This document shows positions 21,249-28,191 of a stretch of DNA of 28,191 bases, piece by piece. The notes beneath the pieces were generated by a model. The model made no database searches, was not told the origin of the DNA, and saw nothing but the letters and a program-made list of their open reading frames with translations. Each line of letters begins with the position of its first letter. Within the stretch, counting starts at the first letter, position 1. This DNA is from Bacteroidales bacterium UBA6397 (GTDB lineage: Bacteria; Bacteroidota; Bacteroidia; Bacteroidales; UBA932): contig DJQB01000022.1 of the NCBI GenBank assembly GCA_002439875.1, positions 1 through 28,191 of the forward strand. Reading direction: 5' to 3'. A program made the translations under genes and the position numbers.

Positions 21249-24200
21249 ATGGTTCAATTACTCAAAAAAGGATTTGCCGCATTGGTTGCAATCCTTGTCG
21301 GAATCACGGCTTTCGCGCAGGTGACCACGTCCTCTCTGAACGGTAAGGTCACCGATGCCAACGGGGCTCCGGTTCCTGGCGCCGCTGTGGTTGCGGTCCA
21401 CACCCCATCGGGTACACAGTACTACGCAGTTGTCAATGCCGACGGTCGCTATGCGATCAATGGTATGCGTTCAGGTGGCCCTTACAAGGTTGAGGTCAGC
21501 TGCCTTGGCTACCAGACCGTGACATTCACGGATGTCACCCTCCAGCTCGCCGAGGCCTACAGCCTAAACGCTTCTTTGAAGGACGACACCCAGATGCTTT
21601 CCGAGGCTGTCGTGATCTCCACCGCAAACTCCAAGTTCGCTGTCGAGAAGACCGGCGCTGCCACAAACATCAACAACGCCCAGATCGAGGCTCTTCCTAC
21701 GGTAAGTAGAAGCATCACCGACGTGACCAGGCTTTCCCCTTACGGCGGAAACGGAATGAGCTTCGCAGGGACTGACGGACGTACAGCCAACTTTACCGTT
21801 GACGGAGCGAACTTCAACAACAACTTCGGTCTTAGCGAGAAGCTTCCAGGAGGCGGCTCTCCTATCTCCATTGACGCCATCGAGGAACTTCAGGTTGTGA
21901 TTTCTCCTTACGACGTGCGTCAGACAGACTTCATCGGAGGAGGTGTGAACGCCATCACCAAGTCCGGAACCAACACATTCAAGGGATCAGCTTACGTTTA
22001 CCACCGCAATGAGAATATGCGTGGAAACACTGTCGACGGGACCGAGATTGCGGGTGCCCGCGACAAGGATCGTAACACAACCTACGGTTTTACTCTCGGT
22101 GGTCCGATCATAAAGAACAAACTCTTCTTCTTTGTGAACGCTGAATATTCCAAGACCCCGTCTGTCGCGGTACGTTGGAGAGCTTCCGAGAATGGCGTGG
22201 GAAACGCATCAAAGTACCTTTCTTACGCTTCCGTGGCCGATATGGAGAAAGTATCCTCTTATGTGAAGGAAAAATATGGTTACGACACAGGCTCATTCAC
22301 TGATTTCCCTTCAGACGAGAGCAATGCCAAGGTTCTTGCTCGTCTCGATTGGAACATCAATGACGCGAACCATCTTGCTGTCCGCTACAACTACACCAAC
22401 AATACTTCATGGTTCGGCCCTAATGCCTCCTCAATGGACGGTGGCACACGTTCCGCCTACGCGCGTACCTCACTTTACTCCATGGCTTTCGCCAACTCTA
22501 TGTACTCGATGAACAATCTCGTTCATTCAGTGTCTGTTGACCTCAACAGCCGCATCAGCGACAATCTCTCCAACCAGTTCCTTGCGACATTCTCTAAGCT
22601 AGACGATGTGCGCGGAACCAACTCAAGCGAGTTCCCGTTCATCGACATCCAGGACGGTACCGGCACCAACACCCAGTACATGTCCCTTGGTTATGAACTG
22701 TTCACATGGAACAACGCTGTCCACAACACGATCGCCAACATCAAGGATGATGTCACGTATTATGTAGGCAGCCACAAGATCACCGCCGGCCTCAGCTATG
22801 AGTATCAGATGGCCGACAACGCCTACATGAGAAACGGTACCGGTTACTATCGTTACTCAAGCGTTGATGACTTCATCAATGGCGCCGCTCCGGAGGTTGT
22901 CTGCCTCACCTACGGCTATGACGGGGAGAAGAATCCAGCCGCCCGCGTTCAGTTCAGCAAGGTTGGACTCTATGCCCAGGATGACTGGAATCCTACAGAG
23001 AATTTCAAGCTGACCTATGGATTGCGTCTTGACGGTCTGTTCTTCAACAACAGCGACTTGATGACCAACAACGCCATCCTTGGTCTTGACTACTATGACA
23101 GCGACAACAATGTCCGTCACATCGACACAGGCAAGTGGCCTTCAGCCGGAATCACTGTGTCTCCACGTGTGGGCTTCAAGTGGGATGTGCTCAATGACAA
23201 GAGCCTTACTCTCCGTGGTGGTACCGGTCTATTCATGGGCCGTCTCCCTCTCGTGTTCTTCACGAACATGCCTACAAACTCCGGTATGGTTCAGTATCAG
23301 GCCCAGATCAATGCTAAGAACGCTGAGAAGAAGGGCTTTACTATGGATGCGTTCAAGGGTGGTCTCGTTACCGATGCGAGTGGCAAGGCCACAACTCAGG
23401 CTCTGCTTGAGAAACTCTATTCCCTTGGCTATCCGAAGACAATCTCTCCAGAGGATGGCACCGTCCCTTCATCTATCTCCGCTGTTGACTCCAAGTTCAA
23501 GATGCCTCAGGTTTGGAAGACATCCCTTGCGGTTGATTACCAACTTCCTGTCTCATTCCCGTTCACTGTCACCGCTGAGGGAATATTCAACAAGACGATC
23601 AGAGGCGTGACGATTTCTGACTGGAGCATGCTTCCTGTCGAAGGTTTCGCAAGATGGAACGGAGCGGACAACCGCCCTGTCTTCCCGGCTACTTTCAGGA
23701 ACAACACGAAGGCTTTCGTTCTTGAGAACACAAGCAAGGGCTACGGTTACTCCGCCAACGTGACTGTGAATATGCGTCCTATCGAGAGCCTCAGCCTTAT
23801 GGCCGCCTACACCCACACCGCCTCAAAGGAAATCACCGGTATGCCAGGTTCGAACGCAGAGTCAGCGTTCACGTATGTTCCTACGGTCGCCGGTCCTAAC
23901 AATATCAAGCTCCACAACTCACAGTACGTCACTCCTGACCGTATCGTTGCTTCCGCTACACACCACGACAAGAGCGGCAACCACTACAGCTTGATCTACG
24001 AGGCTTGGAGAGGAGGCTACAACTACTCTTACATGCTTGCTAATGACATGAACGGTGACGGCTACAGCTACGATGCCCTTTATATTCCTACTGACAAGCA
24101 GGTTGCTGACGGTGAGTTCCGTTTTGCTTCTGAGGGAGACCGTGACCGCTTCATGGAATATGTCCACAACGACAAATACCTCAGCAGGCATCAGGGCGAA

Positions 24201-24545
24201 TACGCCGAGGCCTACAGTGTCTACTCTCCTTGGGTTCACAGACTTGACGTAAGCTACAAGCACGATTTCAAACTCAACATCGGCAAGAGCGCCAACACTC
24301 TTCAGCTCAGCGTTGACATCAAGAACATCCTGAACCTCTTCAACTCCAGCTGGGGTGTAAGCAAGTATATGAACCCTGATCTCAACGAAGGACGAATTCT
24401 TAAGTACGAGAAGACAGACTCTGAGGGTTATCCTGTTTTCTCCACTCCAAAGAATGTAGTTTCCGGTGTCAAGACCTTCATTCCTTACACTGCGATCGGC
24501 CAGTGCTGGTATGCTTCTGTCGGAATCAAGTACATGTTTAACTAG
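21249..24545 (+). CDS. Oar-like TonB-dependent receptor
   Basis: The 1098-residue product has a signal peptide (cleavage likely after AFA, residue 23) and a carboxypeptidase-regulatory-like beta-sandwich at about 28-112 (LNGKVTDANGAPVPGAAVVA). A plug domain follows (about 120-240) with DGRTANFTVDGANFNNNFG and GGGVNAITKSGTNTFKGSAY, the pattern of Oar-like receptors. The rest is a 22-strand outer-membrane barrel ending KYMFN. It should import a substrate with energy from TonB-ExbBD, but no SusD partner is present. Instead a BACON/OB-fold lipoprotein gene follows after 17 bases. The substrate is unknown. Confidence 0.92.
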   Translation: MVQLLKKGFAALVAILVGITAFAQVTTSSLNGKVTDANGAPVPGAAVVAVHTPSGTQYYAVVNADGRYAINGMRSGGPYKVEVSCLGYQTVTFTDVTLQLAEAYSLNASLKDDTQMLSEAVVISTANSKFAVEKTGAATNINNAQIEALPTVSRSITDVTRLSPYGGNGMSFAGTDGRTANFTVDGANFNNNFGLSEKLPGGGSPISIDAIEELQVVISPYDVRQTDFIGGGVNAITKSGTNTFKGSAYVYHRNENMRGNTVDGTEIAGARDKDRNTTYGFTLGGPIIKNKLFFFVNAEYSKTPSVAVRWRASENGVGNASKYLSYASVADMEKVSSYVKEKYGYDTGSFTDFPSDESNAKVLARLDWNINDANHLAVRYNYTNNTSWFGPNASSMDGGTRSAYARTSLYSMAFANSMYSMNNLVHSVSVDLNSRISDNLSNQFLATFSKLDDVRGTNSSEFPFIDIQDGTGTNTQYMSLGYELFTWNNAVHNTIANIKDDVTYYVGSHKITAGLSYEYQMADNAYMRNGTGYYRYSSVDDFINGAAPEVVCLTYGYDGEKNPAARVQFSKVGLYAQDDWNPTENFKLTYGLRLDGLFFNNSDLMTNNAILGLDYYDSDNNVRHIDTGKWPSAGITVSPRVGFKWDVLNDKSLTLRGGTGLFMGRLPLVFFTNMPTNSGMVQYQAQINAKNAEKKGFTMDAFKGGLVTDASGKATTQALLEKLYSLGYPKTISPEDGTVPSSISAVDSKFKMPQVWKTSLAVDYQLPVSFPFTVTAEGIFNKTIRGVTISDWSMLPVEGFARWNGADNRPVFPATFRNNTKAFVLENTSKGYGYSANVTVNMRPIESLSLMAAYTHTASKEITGMPGSNAESAFTYVPTVAGPNNIKLHNSQYVTPDRIVASATHHDKSGNHYSLIYEAWRGGYNYSYMLANDMNGDGYSYDALYIPTDKQVADGEFRFASEGDRDRFMEYVHNDKYLSRHQGEYAEAYSVYSPWVHRLDVSYKHDFKLNIGKSANTLQLSVDIKNILNLFNSSWGVSKYMNPDLNEGRILKYEKTDSEGYPVFSTPKNVVSGVKTFIPYTAIGQCWYASVGIKYMFN

Positions 24546-24562
24546 TAATCCGGACTAATATT

Positions 24563-26668
24563 ATGAAAATAATAAATATATTCTCAATCGTGGCTCTTGC
24601 TTCCTCGCTGCTTTTTACAAGTTGCGAAAAGGAAGATAATACAGTTGGCTCTTTTGACAACATCAAACTTGACAAGACTTTCCTTTCCTTTCCGGCAAAT
24701 GGAGGTTCGTTAGACCTTAAGGTTACTGCCACTGAGGACTGGAAGTTTGTGGTTGATGAAAACTGGCCTAAGGTCATAACTTTCAATTCTGGTAAGAAAG
24801 CCACTCATGATATGTGGGGTAATCTTACCAATGACGCTGCGGACATCAAGTCAAGCAAGGATTCTTGGGTTCAGGCCGATGTCACTGAAGGCAAGGCCGG
24901 TGAGGTGACTGTCAAATTCACTGCGGGAGCCTTTGCAGGTGGCCGTGAACAGGCTGTGGCTATAGTTTGCGGTGGACGCAAGCAGCACCTTGTCCTCAGA
25001 CAGGGCGACCTTGATCCTGTACAGATGACGTGCAAGGAAATAAAAGAAACCGCTGCTGTAGGTGCAAGTTATAGCACCAAAGGTGTGGTCACAAAACTTG
25101 GCGATTATGCCAAATACGGAGCTTTCTATATTAACGACGGCACGTATGCAGAGGATGTCCAGGTTTACAGCTCCACAAAAGATTCAATGAAGGAGTATCC
25201 AAAACTCGAAGTCGGCGATTCAGTCTATTTCTCAGGTACATGGAGCTCGTACAAGAACTTCGAGAATGTGACGATTACCAAGCATAAGAAATCTCTTGCC
25301 AAGGTGATAACCGCATCAAGGGAGGATGTCTCTATGGAAGGCGAAAGTTTTGAGATAGTTGTTGCATTCAAAGGAAAGGGTGTGAACCCTGTAGTGCCAG
25401 TGGCTTATCAGAGCTGGATTTCTGTTCTTGGAATCACCTCCAAAAACGGTGAGCCGACAAAGCTTGAGACAAACCCTGCGGACACGGCTTATGTGACGGT
25501 AAGAGTGGAGGCAAATGCTGGGGGTGACCGCTCCGGTGTTATTAATTTCACCTCGTCTACATCTGACGCGTCATCAGAAGTCAGCTACAGCTTCACCCAG
25601 AAAGGTGCGATCATCGACGCTACGGTAACTGAATTTCTGGCTGCTGCAGAGGGAGACACCCAGTACAGAGTGACGGGAGTAATTACAAGCATCTCGGCTT
25701 CTTCAAAATATCATAATGCCGACATCGTTGTTTCTTCTGGTGATTTCTCTAACAGCGTCAAGCTCTTCCGTGCTGTGACTAGCGAAGGCAACATTGAGGA
25801 TCTCGGCCTTGCCGAGGGTGATATTGTCACTTTTGTTGGAAAGAGAAGTTCATACAATGGAACTCCTCAGATGGCCACCGGCGGTGTCTATGAGTCTCAT
25901 AAACATTACAACAAGGTTTCTCTTGCAGATTTCCTTGCTGCTTCGGTAGGAGATGATGTCTATGCCGTTACTGGAGAGATTACCAAGGTTGCTGATTTGA
26001 GTGCTCAGTACAACAATGTCAGCATCACAATCAAGGATGATTCCAACACTCTTTATCTTTACCGTGTCACTACCTTTGACAAGTCTGGTATTGAGACCCT
26101 CAATCCAACGGTTGGTGGAAAGATTACCGTAGCCGGCAAGAGAGGGGAGTATAAGGGTTCAGCCCAGATGGCGGCAGGTGGGGTTGTCCTTGCTTACTCT
26201 GCTCCGACCGGTGGCGGCGAGGATCCGCAACCGGGCGAGAACCCTTACTCAATCGACTTGAAGTACTCCCTTGGCGCCAATGCCTACGATAATAATGTTG
26301 CCACGGTAAATGGCACCGAGAACGTTAAGTTCCTTAAGATTGGCGCTTCGAAAGGTAAGGTGGGAGATCTCACCATCACTGTCCCTGCCGGATCAAAGAA
26401 GGTGTCATTCTACGCGCTGGCATGGAAAGGTGCTGCCACCACATTGGAGTTCTCTGGTATGGGTTCGGTTCTCAAAACGTTGGACATTAAGGCCAATGAA
26501 GGAGTGACCGGCAACAGTGACTTTAAGTTCTCTGTCGCGGAGTCAGACTGCTACACCTTCGACATCCCGATCGAACTGACATCAGATCTTGACGTCAAAG
26601 TCACCACCGCAGCCAGTGCCGGAAACAACACCCGCGCGGTACTCTTCGGCATCAAAGCATCCAAATAA
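24563..26668 (+). CDS. Multidomain lipoprotein with BACON-like and triple OB-fold-like modules
   Basis: The 701-residue product has a signal peptide and lipobox LFTSC (Cys21). I divide it as follows: BACON-like domain at 31-148 (KTFLSFPANGGSLDLKVTAT), OB-like 1 at 155-243, BACON-like 2 at 246-348, OB-like 2 at 353-446, OB-like 3 at 452-546, a Gly/Pro linker at 549-561 and a C-terminal beta domain at 562-701. OB-like 2 and 3 are clear duplicates (FLAAAEGDTQYRVTGVIT against FLAASVGDDVYAVTGEIT; RSSYNGTPQMATGGV against RGEYKGSAQMAAGGV). BACON domains are often carbohydrate-linked, and OB modules of this kind occur beside extracellular nucleases. It probably works with the receptor at the cell surface; its ligand is unknown. 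Confidence 0.8.
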   Translation: MKIINIFSIVALASSLLFTSCEKEDNTVGSFDNIKLDKTFLSFPANGGSLDLKVTATEDWKFVVDENWPKVITFNSGKKATHDMWGNLTNDAADIKSSKDSWVQADVTEGKAGEVTVKFTAGAFAGGREQAVAIVCGGRKQHLVLRQGDLDPVQMTCKEIKETAAVGASYSTKGVVTKLGDYAKYGAFYINDGTYAEDVQVYSSTKDSMKEYPKLEVGDSVYFSGTWSSYKNFENVTITKHKKSLAKVITASREDVSMEGESFEIVVAFKGKGVNPVVPVAYQSWISVLGITSKNGEPTKLETNPADTAYVTVRVEANAGGDRSGVINFTSSTSDASSEVSYSFTQKGAIIDATVTEFLAAAEGDTQYRVTGVITSISASSKYHNADIVVSSGDFSNSVKLFRAVTSEGNIEDLGLAEGDIVTFVGKRSSYNGTPQMATGGVYESHKHYNKVSLADFLAASVGDDVYAVTGEITKVADLSAQYNNVSITIKDDSNTLYLYRVTTFDKSGIETLNPTVGGKITVAGKRGEYKGSAQMAAGGVVLAYSAPTGGGEDPQPGENPYSIDLKYSLGANAYDNNVATVNGTENVKFLKIGASKGKVGDLTITVPAGSKKVSFYALAWKGAATTLEFSGMGSVLKTLDIKANEGVTGNSDFKFSVAESDCYTFDIPIELTSDLDVKVTTAASAGNNTRAVLFGIKASK

Positions 26669-26692
26669 CAATCGTTATTGAATATACTAAAA

Positions 26693-26723
26693 AGGGCGAC
26701 CGCAATCAGCGGCCGCCCTCTTT
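26693..26723 (+). terminator. Probable terminator after the lipoprotein gene
   Basis: AGGGCGACCGC at 26693-26703 pairs with GCGGCCGCCCT at 26709-26719 (ten of eleven pairs), with a five-base loop and CTTT then CCTTT after it. The T-run is short, so termination may be partial. Confidence 0.65.
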
Positions 26724-26789
26724 GCCTTTGGGGTTTAGCGTGTCCGAAGGCTTCCAAGGCCGTCATGGCATCCCATCGAGTAACTTCTT

Positions 26790-26845
26790 CCCGTCAAAGG
26801 AACACGATTTTTCGGGCAGGTCACGCCAAAGGAACACGATTGGCA
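26790..26845. repeat. Two hairpins presenting the same 15-base sequence
   Basis: CAAAGGAACACGATT occurs at 26795-26809 and again at 26827-26841, exactly 32 bases apart. Each copy lies between short complementary arms that differ: CCCG/CGGG (26790-26793 and 26813-26816) around the first, GCCAA/TTGGC (26825-26829 and 26840-26844) around the second. The region is 320 bases without a gene, from the lipoprotein stop to the fimbrillin ATG; besides this it holds the terminator, the promoter and two leader hairpins. Confidence 0.6.
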
Positions 26846-26854
26846 TTTTAAAAG

Positions 26855-26886
26855 TTGGATTTAGGTGAGTAATGTCACTATCTTTG
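26855..26886 (+). promoter_or_regulatory. Promoter of the fimbrillin-like genes
   Basis: TATCTTTG at 26879-26886 matches TAnnTTTG exactly, and a TTG at 26855-26857 lies 21 bases upstream. The predicted start near 26892 gives a leader of about 97 bases. Confidence 0.65.
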
Positions 26887-26906
26887 CCTTGACTGTAAAG
26901 ATATGT

Positions 26907-26951
26907 GCCGACGGTGGTGGACACCGGCGGCGTGTGTTGTGGCAGACAACA
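26907..26951 (+). promoter_or_regulatory. Two hairpins in the fimbrillin gene leader
   Basis: GCCGACGGTG at 26907-26916 pairs with CACCGGCGGC at 26922-26931 (nine of ten pairs, five-base loop). TGTTGT at 26935-26940 pairs with ACAACA at 26946-26951. No T-run follows. They would be transcribed in the 5' leader of the fimbrillin-like genes. Confidence 0.45.
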
Positions 26952-26988
26952 AGATGATATAATATTAACAACATCATCCATAATAGCA

Positions 26989-27957
26989 ATGAGAAAGAAC
27001 AAATGTTATTTCGCTCTTGTGCCCTTGCTGGCGGCGTTTGCCGTCTCGTGCGGCAAGAGCTCTTCCGGCGAGACACCCTTCGACCCAGTCGTGAGGGTTG
27101 CCCCGGAGGTAGCCCCTCAGACCAGAGGCTCCTACACCACGGAGAACCTCAATGAGTTCGACCTCTTCATCCATAGCGAGAACAGCAGGTACTCCTACAC
27201 CAACACCAAGTTCACCAAGAACGCCTCCGGTGAATGGGAACCTGCCCGTCAGATGCTCTGGGAGGGGAAAGGCAAGGGATTCAAGTTCCTTGCTGTGGCC
27301 CCACCGCTCCCGAAACGGGATGTTGCTCTGGCCTTGACAGGTGACATTTTCGAGTTCATGGTAGAGTCCGTGCAGACGGCCGAGAGCAAAGCTTCCGACC
27401 TTCTTTGGGCAGGTCAGGGCATGACCAATGACATCACTCCGTCAGATGAAAAATATTTTGCAGGCGGCAAACTTAAATTCAAATTCGGACATGCCCTCAC
27501 CCTTCTCAAGGTGCAGCTTACCCTCGGTACGGAGCTCAACCATGGCGGTGTCCCGGAGAATAATCCTATAAGTGAACTGAAGATAAGCGGATTCAAGCCG
27601 AAAGCCAAGGTTGGTTATGGCTCTTTGAACAGTTCCGGTGATCCGGGTGAAATTCAGGCTTATCAGTCTGCCTGGAAGAAGGCTGAAGACAAGAACCATA
27701 ACTGCGTAGCCACTTTCGAGTGCATAGTGATACCGCAGGGAATGGACAAGTTTACTGTGGATTTCGTCTGTGGCGGCAAACCATATACATACACTGCCAC
27801 GCTGACGAAAAACGGATCGTCTTTCTCCTTTATGGGCGGCCAGGCCTACACCCTCCCACTAACCGTGGGCAAGGATGAGGTCATCATGAGCAGTGACATC
27901 ACCGCGGAGTCTTGGAAGCCTGGTAACGGTGAAGGTGAAACCCTTGAAACAGACTAA
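26989..27957 (+). CDS. Fimbrillin family lipoprotein (Mfa-like)
   Basis: The 322-residue product has a lipoprotein signal (FAVSC, Cys21). The mature part resembles fimbrillin family proteins of Bacteroidales: a TRGSYTTENLNEFDLFIHS segment near the start of the first beta-sandwich, KLKFKFGHALTLLKVQLTL in the middle, and a C-terminal domain with FMGGQAYTLPLTVGKDEV. Such proteins are exported as lipoproteins and, after cleavage by a gingipain-type protease, assembled by donor-strand exchange; some are anchors or tips. I chose the ATG at 26989 since an upstream ATG at 26905 gives no signal peptide. The next fimbrillin-like gene follows three bases later. Confidence 0.8.
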   Translation: MRKNKCYFALVPLLAAFAVSCGKSSSGETPFDPVVRVAPEVAPQTRGSYTTENLNEFDLFIHSENSRYSYTNTKFTKNASGEWEPARQMLWEGKGKGFKFLAVAPPLPKRDVALALTGDIFEFMVESVQTAESKASDLLWAGQGMTNDITPSDEKYFAGGKLKFKFGHALTLLKVQLTLGTELNHGGVPENNPISELKISGFKPKAKVGYGSLNSSGDPGEIQAYQSAWKKAEDKNHNCVATFECIVIPQGMDKFTVDFVCGGKPYTYTATLTKNGSSFSFMGGQAYTLPLTVGKDEVIMSSDITAESWKPGNGEGETLETD

Positions 27958-27960
27958 GCC

Positions 27961-28191
27961 ATGAAGAAACTGAAATATTCATTGGCGGCCCTTGCGCTCA
28001 TCGCGCTCGCCGCCTGCAACAAGACAGAGATGCAGGGCTTCCTCTCCGACCCTGATGCCGTGCGCATCGAGGCCGCTGTGGGAGCACTCACCAAGAGCAA
28101 TCCGCTCGGCGATTCAGAAGAGCAGGCGAAATTCAACGAAGGCGACCGCATCGCCGTCACCAATGCCGGCAAGACCGTGGTCTACAAGCTC
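27961..28191 (+). CDS. Fimbrillin-like lipoprotein, truncated by window end
   Basis: The first 77 residues are visible; the frame is open to the end of the window. It has a lipoprotein signal MKKLKYSLAALALIALAACN with Cys19. The mature start has VRIEAAVGALTKSNPLGDS and FNEGDRIAVTNAGKT, a pattern found in many Bacteroidales fimbrillin-like proteins. It begins three bases after the preceding gene's stop, so they form one operon. Full length and function cannot be judged from this part. Confidence 0.7.
   Translation, partial: MKKLKYSLAALALIALAACNKTEMQGFLSDPDAVRIEAAVGALTKSNPLGDSEEQAKFNEGDRIAVTNAGKTVVYKL

Noticed and set aside
26905..26988. An upstream ATG that would lengthen the first fimbrillin-like protein by 28 residues.
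   Set aside because: The extra residues come before a normal lipoprotein signal sequence and overlap the leader hairpin.
1..28191. CRISPR arrays, insertion sequences, integrases, rRNA or tRNA genes.
   Set aside because: No regularly spaced repeats, transposase or integrase motifs, or tRNA cloverleaf were seen on either strand.

Overview
The window comes from a chromosome of the phylum Bacteroidota, most likely order Bacteroidales. The signs are the promoter form TAnnTTTG seen at several intergenic sites, few Shine-Dalgarno sequences, an Oar-like TonB-dependent receptor, BACON/OB-fold and fimbrillin lipoproteins, and ribosomal proteins of the Bacteroidota type. Base composition is moderate, roughly half G+C by eye. 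I cannot place it below order.

Region 1 (1-10740) is one continuous plus-strand block of ribosomal and transcription genes: rplP-rpmC-rpsQ-rplN-rplX-rplE-rpsN-rpsH-rplF-rplR-rpsE-rpmD-rplO-secY-map-infA-rpmJ-rpsM-rpsK-rpsD-rpoA-rplQ. It joins the tail of the S10 cluster, the spc cluster and the alpha cluster, and ends at an intrinsic terminator. rplP is not directly preceded by rpsC here. A Bacteroidota promoter and a foldable leader occupy the first 116 bases, so this block may be its own transcription unit.

Region 2 (10750-14135, plus strand) holds a K+-dependent ion-translocating pyrophosphatase (hppA) and a LacI-type regulator. Region 3 (14131-18656, minus strand) holds purE, miaA and a large M16 zinc-protease lipoprotein. 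purE meets the lacI-type gene tail to tail with overlapping stop codons. Region 4 (18740-20781) holds smpB (plus) and metK (minus), which converge on a perfect 20-bp-stem bidirectional terminator next to a REP-like palindrome.

Region 5 (20782-21248) is a 467-base spacer between the divergent metK and receptor genes. It contains the metK promoter, a long metK leader with an apparent intrinsic terminator, a competing helix and a possible 14-residue leader peptide, then an iterated TTGAATATCC motif and the receptor promoter. Region 6 (21249-28191) is an accessory, surface-exposed region. An Oar-like TonB-dependent receptor is followed by a 701-residue lipoprotein with two BACON-like and three OB-fold-like modules. 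After a terminator and a regulatory spacer comes a tandem pair of fimbrillin-like lipoproteins, the second cut by the window end.

The most promising places for something undescribed are the metK leader, the rplP leader, and the receptor/OB-lipoprotein pair. Assignments of function for the last are inference.
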